A stretch of DNA of 64,000 nucleotides from Flavobacterium sp. (lineage in GTDB: Bacteria > Bacteroidota > Bacteroidia > Flavobacteriales > Flavobacteriaceae). Below are positions 36,213 through 44,865 of the stretch, one piece after another (position 1 is the first letter of the stretch; each line of letters opens with the position of its first letter). Below the pieces are notes generated by a model that did not search any database, was not told where the DNA came from, and saw only the letters and a program-made list of their open reading frames with translations. The translations under genes and the position numbers were made by a program. Location: contig JAIXSK010000014.1 in assembly GCA_027484725.1 (NCBI GenBank), positions 1 to 64,000 on the forward strand, written 5' to 3'.

Positions 36213-37058
36213 ATGGCTGACATCAAACATTTACACGATTTTAGTGTGCAAGTGCGTCGCGATATTTTGCGTATGGTGCATGCGGTTAACTCGGGACATC
36301 CGGGTGGATCGCTGGGCTGTACCGAATTTATGGTGGCTTTGTACCAACACCTCATGAAACGCAAACCCGGTTTTGACATGAACGGTATAGGCGAAGACGT
36401 TTTCTTTTTGTCAAACGGTCATATCTCGCCGGTTTTTTATAGTGTTTTGGCACGTTCGGGTTATTTCCCGGTGAGCGAATTAGCTACTTTTAGATTGATC
36501 AACTCGCGTTTGCAAGGACACCCCACCACGCATGAAGGTTTGCCGGGGGTTCGTATTGCATCGGGCTCACTCGGGCAAGGAATGTCGGTAGCTTTGGGTG
36601 CGGCTCAAGCCAAAAAACTGAACAAAGACCCACATTTGGTGTATAGCCTACACGGTGATGGTGAGTTGCAAGAAGGACAAAATTGGGAAGCGATTATGTA
36701 TGCATCAGCCAAAAAAGTGGATAATTTGATTGCGACGGTTGACCTCAACGGAAAACAAATTGACGGAACCACCGACGAAGTTTTGTGTATGGGCGATGTC
36801 AAGGCTAAATTCTTGGCTTTTGACTGGGAAGTGGTCGAGATCAAACAAGGAAACGATTTGCAAGCCATTATTAACGGAATGACTTTGGCGCAATCAAAAA
36901 CCGGAAAAGGAAAACCAGTTTGTGTGCTGTTAGAAACCGAAATGGGCAACGGCGTTGATTTTATGATGCACAGCCACGCTTGGCACGGAAAAGCACCGAA
37001 TGATGCACAACTCGAAGCAGCTTTGGCTCAGAATCCGGAAACTTTGGGTGATTATTAA
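36213..37058 (+). CDS. transketolase, N-terminal (thiamine diphosphate-binding) subunit
   Basis: First half of a split transketolase: 281 residues with the substrate and phosphate-binding GHPGGSLG and the thiamine diphosphate/Mg motif (GDGELQEGQNWEA near residue 148, then LIATVDLN). It transfers two-carbon units in the pentose phosphate pathway. The ATG at 36213 was chosen over an upstream ATG at about 36201 that is out of frame. The partner gene starts 23 bases after the stop, and both should be co-translated into a heterotetramer. Confidence 0.95.
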   Translation: MADIKHLHDFSVQVRRDILRMVHAVNSGHPGGSLGCTEFMVALYQHLMKRKPGFDMNGIGEDVFFLSNGHISPVFYSVLARSGYFPVSELATFRLINSRLQGHPTTHEGLPGVRIASGSLGQGMSVALGAAQAKKLNKDPHLVYSLHGDGELQEGQNWEAIMYASAKKVDNLIATVDLNGKQIDGTTDEVLCMGDVKAKFLAFDWEVVEIKQGNDLQAIINGMTLAQSKTGKGKPVCVLLETEMGNGVDFMMHSHAWHGKAPNDAQLEAALAQNPETLGDY

Positions 37059-37081
37059 TTTTTGGTAAAGACAGTACAAAC

Positions 37082-38035
37082 ATGAAAAAATATAGCAACA
37101 CCGGAAGTAAAGATACCCGCTCGGGCTTTGGCGCCGGAATGACAGAATTGGGCAAAACCAACGAGAATGTGGTGGCGCTTTGTGCCGATTTGATCGGTTC
37201 GCTTAAATTAGATGAGTTCATTAAAAATCATCCGGAACGCTTTTTTCAAATTGGCATTGCAGAGGCCAATATGATTGGAATTGCCGCAGGTTTGACCATT
37301 GGCGGAAAGATTCCTTTTACGGGTACTTTTGCTAACTTTTCAACCGGACGCGTTTATGACCAAATTCGTCAATCAGTAGCTTATTCAGATAAAAACGTGA
37401 AGATTTGTGCCTCGCATGCCGGACTTACTTTGGGCGAAGACGGAGCTACCCACCAAATTCTAGAAGACATCGGACTCATGAAAATGCTTCCGGGTATGAC
37501 GGTGATTAACCCTTGTGATTTCAATCAAACCAAAGCAGCCACCATCGCTATTGCCGACCACCACGGCCCGGTGTATTTGCGTTTTGGCCGTCCGGTGGTG
37601 CCGAACTTTATGCCAGCTGATGAGCCTTTTATCATTGGCAAAGCGATCATGCTTACCGAAGGTTCTGATGTGACCATTGTAGCAACCGGCCATTTGGTGT
37701 GGGAAGCTTTGCAAGCTGCTGAAGCATTAGAAGCCAAAGGCATCAAAGCTGAAGTGATTAATATTCACACGATCAAACCACTCGATGAAGAAGCCATTTT
37801 GCAATCGTTATCAAAAACGCGTTGCATCGTAACAGCTGAAGAACACAACATTATTGGCGGTTTGGGCGAAAGTGTATCTAGAGTATTGGCTTTGAAAGAT
37901 CCGGTACCGCAAGAATTTGTAGCAGTAAACGACAGCTTTGGCGAATCGGGCACTCCGGAGCAACTCATGCAGAAATACAAACTCAACAGCGCTGCCATTG
38001 TTGAAGCAGTGGATAGAGTTTTGAAAAGAAAATAA
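37082..38035 (+). CDS. transketolase, C-terminal subunit
   Basis: 317 residues holding the pyrimidine-binding domain (IGIAEANMIGIAAGL, with the catalytic Glu that activates thiamine) and the transketolase C-terminal domain (about 190-310). It starts with DTRSGFGAGMTELGK, typical of this half. Together with the preceding gene it replaces the single-chain enzyme. The two-gene form is common in Bacteroidota, archaea and some Firmicutes, so it is not a frameshift. Confidence 0.95.
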   Translation: MKKYSNTGSKDTRSGFGAGMTELGKTNENVVALCADLIGSLKLDEFIKNHPERFFQIGIAEANMIGIAAGLTIGGKIPFTGTFANFSTGRVYDQIRQSVAYSDKNVKICASHAGLTLGEDGATHQILEDIGLMKMLPGMTVINPCDFNQTKAATIAIADHHGPVYLRFGRPVVPNFMPADEPFIIGKAIMLTEGSDVTIVATGHLVWEALQAAEALEAKGIKAEVINIHTIKPLDEEAILQSLSKTRCIVTAEEHNIIGGLGESVSRVLALKDPVPQEFVAVNDSFGESGTPEQLMQKYKLNSAAIVEAVDRVLKRK

Positions 38036-38048
38036 AAACCCCTAAATA

Positions 38049-38075
38049 AAAATCCCGCCTTGTAAGCGGGATTTT
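38049..38075. terminator. bidirectional terminator between convergent genes
   Basis: AAAATCCCGC and GCGGGATTTT around an 8-base loop, with A- and T-rich flanks on both sides; serves the transketolase operon and the convergent lipoprotein gene. Confidence 0.85.
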
Positions 38076-38079
38076 TATT

Positions 38080-39024
38080 TTATGGATGACAAGTTTTGTC
38101 TAAGTAATTTTTCTTTCCTGAAGTGCAAGTCGGAATCTCATCAAACGGATAGGCCGCACCGGTTTCTGGGTTTTTAATTTCAGTCTTGGTAAAATATCCG
38201 TCTTCATCATCATCGGGGTCTAAATAATCATAAACACCATCTCCATCAGTATCATCATCGGTAAAAATACCGTTTTGGTTGAGATCTTCATAAATAGAAA
38301 GTACGCCATCACCGTCTTGATCAGAACGCGTGATATCATACAATTTAAAATTAAAGATGAGTGGTGAGTATGAAGGAATACTGGCCTGGGCTTGGTTGTA
38401 ATAACCTAAACCTGAAGGAACAAACATAACGCCTGCTCCGAAATCACTATACAAGGTTGGTTGCCCTTCAATAACAGTTTTATTCCCTGTTTTAAAAAAC
38501 GGTACAATCTCAGTCCATCCTCTGATGACAGAAGTAAGTGTAAAAAAATTATCCGGATAAGGGTTATAATCGAATTGTTTAGTGGCCAACACTGCCTCAC
38601 TTTCATCAGTATAATACAAATAAACCCCTTTATAGGCAACTTTGACACCATCTACTCGAGTTGGGGCTTGTCCGCCTGAATAATCTTCACGGAGTTTTAA
38701 GTAATATACTTTATAGGTGATATCATCTAATGCTACATCTTTGACTAAGAGTTTAGGGTATTCATTGCGATTCAACCATGACATAATTGAAGCTTGACTC
38801 CCGCCTTCGGGGATTTTGGTGAAAGTAACATCTTGGTCATCGTAACTTGAAGAATTCACTACTTCTATGTAATGTGTATTGAGAAATTCTTCAATCATTG
38901 CAATATCTGTGGCATATTGAACCCCAAAGTCACGGATCGTGACATCTGAAGAGCTATCTGATTTATTACATGAAAAAATAACTGCCGAAAGAATCAGTAA
39001 GAAATAAAACTTAAATTTATTCAT
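38080..39024 (-). CDS. lipoprotein with FKBP-like domain and calcium-binding Asp repeats
   Basis: 314 residues with a lipoprotein signal (lipobox near VIFSC, Cys19). The middle (about 120-230) resembles an FKBP-type peptidyl-prolyl isomerase: VIRGWTEIVPFF, MFVPSGLGYYNQ, a SIPSYSPL segment and a final FNFKLYDI strand. The C-terminal 80 residues contain DQDGDGVLSIYEDLNQNG and DTDGDGVYDYLDPDDDEDG, thrombospondin type 3-like calcium-binding repeats. It is probably an envelope folding factor. The combination is seen in Flavobacteria; catalytic activity cannot be judged here. Confidence 0.75.
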   Translation of the reverse strand: MNKFKFYFLLILSAVIFSCNKSDSSSDVTIRDFGVQYATDIAMIEEFLNTHYIEVVNSSSYDDQDVTFTKIPEGGSQASIMSWLNRNEYPKLLVKDVALDDITYKVYYLKLREDYSGGQAPTRVDGVKVAYKGVYLYYTDESEAVLATKQFDYNPYPDNFFTLTSVIRGWTEIVPFFKTGNKTVIEGQPTLYSDFGAGVMFVPSGLGYYNQAQASIPSYSPLIFNFKLYDITRSDQDGDGVLSIYEDLNQNGIFTDDDTDGDGVYDYLDPDDDEDGYFTKTEIKNPETGAAYPFDEIPTCTSGKKNYLDKTCHP

Positions 39025-39104
39025 TATACCCTTGAATTTAATGCGGCGAAAGATACGATATTGATTTATCTTTGTAAAGTATTTAACGTGTATTTTATTT
39101 TTTC

Positions 39105-39491
39105 ATGAGAGTTGATAAATATTTATGGTGCGTTCGGTATTACAAAACCCGAAATATGGTGACCGAAGCCTGTAAAAAAAATCATGTAACAGTTAACGGG
39201 CAGGTTGCCAAGCCGGCCAAAGAGGTCTTTCCGGGCGATGTGGTTACTTTTAGAAAAGATCAGATTACCTATACTTTGAGCGTTTTGGATATTCCTGAAA
39301 ATCGCGTGGGCGCTAAATTGGTTGATATCTACCGAAAAGACCAAACACCGGAATCAGCCTTTGAACATTTAGAACTGCTCAAAATCTCAAAAATGCATTA
39401 CCGCAAAACCGGCGAAGGTCGTCCAACCAAGAAAGATCGTCGTGATTTGTCTGACTATACCCAAGATATAGACGAAGAAGAACTTTTTTAA
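39105..39491 (+). CDS. S4-domain RNA-binding protein (Hsp15-like)
   Basis: 128 residues. The N-terminal S4 domain (MRVDKYLWCVRYYKTR, then VTVNGQVAKPAKEVFPGD) and a basic C-terminal tail match the Hsp15/YrfH group, which binds free 50S subunits carrying nascent chains during stress. A -7 box TATCTTTG at 39067-39074 lies upstream. It is followed 9 bases later by a phosphoribosyltransferase gene, probably in the same transcript. Confidence 0.85.
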   Translation: MRVDKYLWCVRYYKTRNMVTEACKKNHVTVNGQVAKPAKEVFPGDVVTFRKDQITYTLSVLDIPENRVGAKLVDIYRKDQTPESAFEHLELLKISKMHYRKTGEGRPTKKDRRDLSDYTQDIDEEELF

Positions 39492-39500
39492 AAAATCGCC

Positions 39501-39998
39501 ATGAGCCAAAACATCATTCTTAATCACGAAGAAATTGAACACAAAATTCAAAGAATTGCCTATCAAATCTGCGAAAGCTTTGACCCAAAAGACAAAGTAA
39601 TTATAGCCGGTATTGCCAACAACGGTTTTATTTTGGCCGAAAAACTCATTAAAAAACTGCAACAAATTTCAGATTCAGAATTTATTCTTTGTGCAGTTTA
39701 TTTAGACAAACAAAATCCACACAAAGAAATCAAAACTTCTCTAGGTTCAGATGTATATGCAAACGAGGGTTTGGTGTTGGTAGACGATGTTTTAAATTCA
39801 GGAACAACCTTAATTTATGCGGTTCGTCACTTTTTAAATGTACCGCTCAAAAAATTTAAAACGGCAGTTTTGGTAGATAGAAACCACAAAAAATATCCTG
39901 TAAAAGCTGACTTTAAAGGTATCTCACTAAGCACAACCGCACAAGAACACGTGCATGTTGTTTTTGAAGAAAAGGGCAATTATGCATATTTAGTTTAA
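39501..39998 (+). CDS. phosphoribosyltransferase
   Basis: 165 residues, type I PRTase fold, with the PRPP-binding motif VLVDDVLNSGTTL (about residues 89-101) and an upstream GIANNGFILAEKL loop. Related to PyrR and hypoxanthine-type enzymes; the substrate base is not clear from the sequence. The gene overlaps the convergent aroK by 9 bases. Together with the S4 gene it forms a frequent Flavobacterial pair. Confidence 0.85.
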   Translation: MSQNIILNHEEIEHKIQRIAYQICESFDPKDKVIIAGIANNGFILAEKLIKKLQQISDSEFILCAVYLDKQNPHKEIKTSLGSDVYANEGLVLVDDVLNSGTTLIYAVRHFLNVPLKKFKTAVLVDRNHKKYPVKADFKGISLSTTAQEHVHVVFEEKGNYAYLV

Positions 39999-40508
39999 AC
40001 GCTTGATGATTTCAGCAACTACTTCTGAAGGGCTCAATTCATCAGTATTGATGGTAAAAGTAGCTTGTTGGTAAAAGTAACTTCGCTCAAACAAATGAGG
40101 AGCAATATATTCTTTGAGTTCTTGTTCAGTTTTGTCGGTTAACAAGGGACGTGTTATGGCTTGATTTTTTAATCTTTGTAACAAGACATCAGGTGAAGCT
40201 TTTAAATAAAACGAAATAACGCCCGGAGTTTGAAGCAACTCGTGATTGTTAGCATAGCAAGGGGTGCCTCCTCCAAGACTCAAGATAAATTCATCTTGTG
40301 AAGCAATTAATTCTTTCCATACAAGATGTTCCCTCTTTCTAAAGTAAATTTCACCTTTTTGGGTAAAAATTTCCGCAACCGACATTTGCTCTTGCTGTTC
40401 TATTATTGCATCGATATCCAGGCATTTTAAAGCCAGTTTTTCTGACAACAGCTGAGCTGTGATTGACTTGCCAGAGCCCATATAACCGAGCAAAATTATT
40501 TTCTCCAT
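39990..40508 (-). CDS. aroK: shikimate kinase
   Basis: 172 residues. Phosphorylates shikimate in aromatic amino acid synthesis. It has the Walker A motif GYMGSGKSI near residue 8, the shikimate-binding Asp (LDIDAIIEQ) and Arg (FRKREH), the LSLGGGTPC Walker B-like segment, and the lid region RPLL. Cytoplasmic. It converges with the PRTase gene, overlapping by 9 bases. Confidence 0.94.
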   Translation of the reverse strand: MEKIILLGYMGSGKSITAQLLSEKLALKCLDIDAIIEQQEQMSVAEIFTQKGEIYFRKREHLVWKELIASQDEFILSLGGGTPCYANNHELLQTPGVISFYLKASPDVLLQRLKNQAITRPLLTDKTEQELKEYIAPHLFERSYFYQQATFTINTDELSPSEVVAEIIKRLN

Positions 40509-40579
40509 ACTGATAAATCCTTATAAATTAAGGCGTTAAAAGGAAATATTAAAAAAACCCAAATTTAAAATAAAATTGC

Positions 40580-40611
40580 TTTGATAAATTAATAATAAGG
40601 TCATATATTTG
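40580..40611 (+). promoter_or_regulatory. tRNA operon promoter
   Basis: TTTG (40580-40583), 20-bp spacer, TATATTTG (40604-40611); a perfect Bacteroidetes promoter starting the tRNA-Lys pair. Confidence 0.85.
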
Positions 40612-40636
40612 CACCCGCGTTAGAGAAATGACTTTT

Positions 40637-40709
40637 GACTTGGTAGCTCAGTTGGTAGAGCACATCACTTTTAATGATGGGGTCCTGGGTTCGAGCCCCA
40701 GCCAGGTCA
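40637..40709 (+). tRNA. tRNA-Lys(UUU), copy 1
   Basis: 73 nt with acceptor arms GACTTGG and CCAGGTC, the D-arm consensus TAGCTCAGTTGGTAGAGCA, an anticodon stem CATCA/TGATG with loop CTTTTAA (anticodon TTT), and T-arm GGTTCGAGCC. The CCA end is not encoded (ACA follows). Confidence 0.97.
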
Positions 40710-40736
40710 CAAATTTCAACTGAAAAATCTAACGCC

Positions 40737-40809
40737 GACTTGGTAGCTCAGTTGGTAGAGCACATCACTTTTAATGATGGGGTCCTGGGTTCGAGCCCCA
40801 GCCAGGTCA
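40737..40809 (+). tRNA. tRNA-Lys(UUU), copy 2
   Basis: Identical over 73 nt to the copy exactly 100 bp upstream, so a recent tandem duplication or gene conversion. Same folding and anticodon. Confidence 0.97.
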
Positions 40810-40810
40810 C

Positions 40811-40840
40811 AAAAGTCGGGCAAAAGGCTTGACTTTTTTT
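40811..40840 (+). terminator. terminator after tRNA-Lys pair
   Basis: AAAAGTC and GACTTTT arms, inner GC pairs, then T-run. Confidence 0.65.
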
Positions 40841-40846
40841 ATTTCA

Positions 40847-40928
40847 GGCCACGTGGAGAAATTGGTAGACTCGCCATCTTGAGGGGGTGGTGTCGCAAGA
40901 CGTGTCAGTTCGAATCTGATCGTGGTCA
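40847..40928 (+). tRNA. tRNA-Leu(GAG)
   Basis: 82 nt class II tRNA: acceptor GGCCACG with CGTGGTC, anticodon stem CCATC/GGTGG with loop TTGAGGG (anticodon GAG), a long variable arm (TGTCGCAAGACG) and T-arm AGTTCGAATCT. No encoded CCA. Confidence 0.95.
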
Positions 40929-40974
40929 CATTTACTTCGTCCGTTCGCTATCGCTCGGGTGATATTAAGAGGAG

Positions 40975-41037
40975 AATGTCCGGTGGACATTCGGAAAAAA
41001 CCTAAACGCATTTCTATAATTGAAGTGCGTTTTTTTG
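40975..41037 (+). repeat. 63-bp direct repeat with terminator, copy 1
   Basis: AATGTCCGGTGGACATT palindrome, then CGGAAAAA, then the terminator hairpin AAACGCA/TGCGTTT with T-run. Follows tRNA-Leu and can end its transcript. Nearly identical to copy 2 at 41193-41254. Confidence 0.8.
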
Positions 41038-41192
41038 TTTTAAAAAAATTTTCAAAGCAGAGCTTTGAAAGATGGCCGTCAGGCAATCTGATCGTCAATT
41101 CAAAAAAACAACACAACTACTTACTCTACTTTTTTTAAATCAAAATTACTCGAAGACCGAAAGGTCGAATTGTATGGAGCTCCAGCGGAATA
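41038..41192. other. geneless spacer between direct repeats, with tRNA-like scrap
   Basis: No gene seen. It contains the palindrome TTTCAAAGCAGAGCTTTGAAA and, near 41087, AATCTGATCGT, which also occurs at the 3' end of tRNA-Leu. The match is short and may be chance. Confidence 0.4.
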
Positions 41193-41254
41193 AATGTCCG
41201 GTGGACATTCGGAAAAACCTAAACGCATTTCTATAATTGAAGTGCGTTTTTTTG
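41193..41254 (+). repeat. 63-bp direct repeat with terminator, copy 2
   Basis: Same palindrome and terminator as 40975-41037, one A shorter. The 205 bp that follow to the FISUMP gene hold nothing recognisable. Confidence 0.8.
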
Positions 41255-41459
41255 ATATAAAATATGATCGAAGTAAGACCTAAAGACAATTCTCTTAAAA
41301 ACTTTAGAATGCTCAAGTTTTTCTTGAATATATTTTTTGAAAAAGATATTCCTGAAACAAGAATGAAAATAAAACAACCAACCAATAGTTGATATAAATC
41401 AATGGATAAATTGGTTGGAAACTTATCAAAAACAATTGAGTAGAGCAGTAACTTATGAT

Positions 41460-42143
41460 TTAATCTTTAACACAACGAACTGAAAAACCTGAATTAGGAC
41501 TGTTTTTCAACCTATCAACCCAACTACTGTTGTATTTGACAAAACGATACCAAATATTTGAATCGTCAGTTGCTGATGAACTCCACCAACTATTGTAATA
41601 GCCCATGTTGTAAAACGAGCCATCTAAAGTGCGATAACCTCCTGAAAGGCCAGTAAAGCCGCTGCTGTTGTTATTAATTACTCCGGGGAATAAATTCCAA
41701 CTGGTTGTGGCTTTCATTTTGTCTCCGGCAATATCTTCACCTCCCAGAGAAATGGTCAGCAAGGTCCATTCAAGGTCTGTGGGAATGTGGTAACCTACAG
41801 GTGCTAGGCCTCTTGGATCATTTACTGCATATCCATTGTATAATTTACCATAAACAACTCCGTTGGCGGAATTGTTTGCATAATAACACCAAGCACCTGT
41901 AGTCAGATTGGCCCATTGTTGCGGATTGGTAACTTGCGGAATAACATCTCCGTTTCTGTATCTACTCACATTAAGATTTTTCGTCATCCAAATTTGCTCG
42001 CCAATTTTTACTTGATTAATTCTAATTGGACTTATCGGCCGCGAAGCAACTTGACTTTTGATGTTAGATTCTTGATCTGAACATGAAACCAAAACCGAAC
42101 AAAAGAAAAAAGAAAGCAGAAACGCAAAGTGGGCAACCTTCAT
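41460..42143 (-). CDS. FISUMP-domain lipoprotein
   Basis: 227 residues. Lipoprotein signal with lipobox VSC (Cys21). The rest is a Fibrobacter succinogenes major paralogous domain: IGEQIWMTKNLN, LYNGYAVNDPRGLAPVGYHI, SGFTGLSGGYR, YWSSS-like WWSSSATD and the terminal SVRCVKD. Such proteins sit on the outer membrane surface; function is poorly known. It stands alone, with its promoter side facing a 363-base gap. Confidence 0.85.
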   Translation of the reverse strand: MKVAHFAFLLSFFFCSVLVSCSDQESNIKSQVASRPISPIRINQVKIGEQIWMTKNLNVSRYRNGDVIPQVTNPQQWANLTTGAWCYYANNSANGVVYGKLYNGYAVNDPRGLAPVGYHIPTDLEWTLLTISLGGEDIAGDKMKATTSWNLFPGVINNNSSGFTGLSGGYRTLDGSFYNMGYYNSWWSSSATDDSNIWYRFVKYNSSWVDRLKNSPNSGFSVRCVKD

Positions 42144-42506
42144 GAAAAAGAATTAAAATTTGACCAAAACTAGATTTTATTTTTCAAACTGTTTTAATTC
42201 TTGTAAATAAATTATTTTTTTTAACGCAGGTGATTTTGTTTCAATTGCTTTTAAAATTAACAGAATATGATTATAAAATAATCTTTAGCCACCATACTAT
42301 TTAAAAGTTTATGGTTAGAAACTACAGTGAAATTTTGCTGTGATAAAATATCGAAATGCAAATTTTGTCTCATTAATTATGATCAACATGAACAATATAT
42401 TTCTGTAGGAAACTAAAAAAACGCGTCGCCTTTTCAAAAATTAATCCTAAATAAAGTACTCCAAACTTTTTTTTGTTTATTTTTGTTTAACTTTTTTCAA
42501 ATAAAG
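42144..42506. promoter_or_regulatory. upstream region of the carotenoid operon
   Basis: AT-rich gap with no gene. A -7 box TATTTTTG at 42478-42485 lies 22 bp before the regulator start and should drive the operon. The rest probably contains operators of the MerR protein; I could not define them. Confidence 0.5.
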
Positions 42507-43406
42507 ATGAACAATATCAAAACTGTACTGAGTATCAAAGACCTTGAAAACCTTTCCGGAATCAAGGCACATACCATTAGAATATGGGAAAAAAGATACA
42601 ATTTACTTGAGCCCGTCAGAACCGATACCAACATCCGCACTTATGATGTTTCATCACTGACCAAACTTTTAAATGTCACTTTGCTCATCAATCACGGGTA
42701 TAAAATTTCTAAGATTTCAAAGTACAATTCTGAGCAAATCAGTCAATTGGTAAAAGAAATTACGACCAAAATCAATAGCAACAGTCACGCGATTTCAGCA
42801 TTCAAAAGATCGATGATGGAATTTGATCAAGCACTTTTCTTCAGAACCTATGACGAGTTATTAGCCCAAAAAAGTTTCAGAGAAGTTTTTTATCAAGTCT
42901 TTATTCCTCTTATTGAAGAAATAGGTTTGTTGTGGCAAACCAACACCATCGTCCCGGCGCATGAGCACTTTATCAGCTATTTAATCAAACAAAAAATATT
43001 AGTCAATACTGCACAAATACAAACCAATACACCTTCAAGAACCGACACTGTTTTTGTCCTTTATTTACCCATGCATGAAATCCACGAACTTGGAATCATG
43101 TATCTCAATTACGAGATTTTATCCATGGGTTATCAATCTATTTTTCTGGGCGAAAGTCTGCCGGTTGAGAATTTAAAAGAATTTACCCAGATATTTGAAG
43201 ATGTCACCTTTTTGTCTTACTTTACAGTCGAACCAAATCCCGAAGAACTAGATCATTATATAGTCAATGTTCGGGATAATATTTTAACATCTAATTCAAG
43301 ACTTTGGGTAACAGGCAGATTGGCCATGCACATCAACCCAAAAAGCACCAATGATCAAATCAAAACTTTCAGCAGTATAGCCGAAATCATCAACGAACTT
43401 TCATGA
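42507..43406 (+). CDS. MerR-family regulator with cobalamin-binding domain (CarH/LitR-like)
   Basis: 299 residues from ATG 42507. N-terminal MerR helix-turn-helix (SIKDLENLSGIKAHTIRIWE, then RYNLLEP), then a four-helix bundle carrying Trp143 and Glu153-His154, spaced W-x9-EH as in CarH, and a Rossmann-like B12-binding domain with E191-x-H193-x-x-G, the lower-ligand motif. CarH-type proteins use adenosylcobalamin as a light sensor and repress carotenoid genes in the dark. That this one does so is inference. Its stop overlaps the crtI start (ATGA), so it is translationally coupled to the genes it probably controls. Confidence 0.88.
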   Translation: MNNIKTVLSIKDLENLSGIKAHTIRIWEKRYNLLEPVRTDTNIRTYDVSSLTKLLNVTLLINHGYKISKISKYNSEQISQLVKEITTKINSNSHAISAFKRSMMEFDQALFFRTYDELLAQKSFREVFYQVFIPLIEEIGLLWQTNTIVPAHEHFISYLIKQKILVNTAQIQTNTPSRTDTVFVLYLPMHEIHELGIMYLNYEILSMGYQSIFLGESLPVENLKEFTQIFEDVTFLSYFTVEPNPEELDHYIVNVRDNILTSNSRLWVTGRLAMHINPKSTNDQIKTFSSIAEIINELS

Positions 43407-44863
43407 GAAAAAACATCCAAATAATTGGCTCCGGATTTTCATCGATGGCCGCGGCTTGTTATTTAGCACAGGCCGGACATCAAGTAACCGTTTATGAGCA
43501 AAACAGCACTGTAGGTGGGCGGGCGCGTCAATTAAAACGAGATGGTTTTACCTTTGACATTGGCCCGACTTGGTATTGGATGCCGGATATTTTTGAGCGG
43601 TTCTTTGCAGATTTTGGCAAAAAACCGTCTGATTACTACGGACTAAAAAAATTAGCCCCTGCCTATTGCGTTTATTTTGCCGACGGAACACAAATAACCA
43701 TTTCAGACGCTATAGATGAAATTGCCCAAACCTTTGAATCTATAGAACCGGGCAGCGGAGCCAAACTCAAAAAGTTCATCGAATCTGCACGCGAAAACTA
43801 TGAAATTGCCATTGGAGACTTGGTGTATCGCCCTGGTGAATCTTTTACAGAGCTGATTACTTGGGAAACCTTTAAAAAATGTGGTTTGTTTTTGAAGAAC
43901 ATCAGTACAGAAATGCGCCGACAATTCAAAAATGAAAAACTCATTCGCATCTTGGAATTTCCGGTTTTATTTCTCGGCGCGAAACCTTCTGATACGCCAT
44001 ACTTTTATAATTTTATGAATTATGCCGATTTTGGTTTGGGCACTTGGCATCCGGAAAATGGCATGTATGGCGTGGTTCAAGCCATGGAGAAATTAGGCCG
44101 CGAACTCGGAGTTCAGTTTGTATGTAACAGTAAAGTTTCAGAGATCGTTGTTGAAAATAACCAAGCAGTTGGATTGGTTGTAAACGGAGCTTTCATGAAG
44201 TCAGATGTTGTTTTGAGCGGGGCTGATTACCACCACACCGAAACCTTACTGCCTGAATATAATCGTCAATACACTGAGAATTATTGGAACAAAAAAACTT
44301 TTGCTCCGTCGTCATTGTTGTTTTATGTAGGATTCGATAAAAAAATAAACAACGTAGAACATCATACCTTGTTTTTTGATGCCGATTTTGATGCGCATGC
44401 TTCAGCCATTTATGACCATCCGCATTGGCCCAAAGACCCTATGTTTTACGCAAGTTTTCCGTCAATTACAGATGCAAATGTAGCACCTCAGGGTTGTGAA
44501 GCTGCTATTTTTCTGATTCCTTTAGCTCCCGGGTTAGAAGACAGCGAGCAAATGCGCGAAGATTATTTTAATTTACTTTTGGACCGATTAGAAATCCACA
44601 CAAAACAATCGCTCAAAAGCCACGTATTGTTCAAAGAATCTTTTGGCATCAATGATTTCAAAGAACAATATAATTCATACAAAGGAAACGCCTACGGATT
44701 GGCCAATACACTGCTGCAAACAGCTTTTTTAAGGCCCGGTCTCAAAAGCAAAAAAGTCAATCAACTCTATTTTACCGGACAACTTACTGTACCCGGACCC
44801 GGCGTACCTCCTGCCTTAATTTCAGGAAAACTCGCAGCGGGTTTAATCCAAAAAAATCAATAA
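43403..44863 (+). CDS. crtI: phytoene desaturase
   Basis: 486 residues. FAD-dependent enzyme that converts phytoene to lycopene (or neurosporene). It has an N-terminal dinucleotide-binding motif (IGSGFSSMAAACYLAQAG followed by VYEQ), the TFDIGPTWYWMPDIF substrate segment and the C-terminal FTGQLTVPGPGVPPALISG FAD motif typical of CrtI. It overlaps the regulator gene by 4 bases and precedes crtB by 2 bases. Confidence 0.95.
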   Translation: MRKNIQIIGSGFSSMAAACYLAQAGHQVTVYEQNSTVGGRARQLKRDGFTFDIGPTWYWMPDIFERFFADFGKKPSDYYGLKKLAPAYCVYFADGTQITISDAIDEIAQTFESIEPGSGAKLKKFIESARENYEIAIGDLVYRPGESFTELITWETFKKCGLFLKNISTEMRRQFKNEKLIRILEFPVLFLGAKPSDTPYFYNFMNYADFGLGTWHPENGMYGVVQAMEKLGRELGVQFVCNSKVSEIVVENNQAVGLVVNGAFMKSDVVLSGADYHHTETLLPEYNRQYTENYWNKKTFAPSSLLFYVGFDKKINNVEHHTLFFDADFDAHASAIYDHPHWPKDPMFYASFPSITDANVAPQGCEAAIFLIPLAPGLEDSEQMREDYFNLLLDRLEIHTKQSLKSHVLFKESFGINDFKEQYNSYKGNAYGLANTLLQTAFLRPGLKSKKVNQLYFTGQLTVPGPGVPPALISGKLAAGLIQKNQ

Positions 44864-44865
44864 CC

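Noticed and set aside
36213-38035. Transketolase split as a frameshift
   Set aside because: Separate starts, a 23-bp spacer and the known two-subunit family explain it.
41087-41097. att site from tRNA-Leu integration
   Set aside because: Only 11 bases match and no integrase is nearby; kept only as a weak remark.
41146-41385. 79-codon - strand ORF covering direct repeat copy 2
   Set aside because: It runs through a terminator and repeat; no family features.
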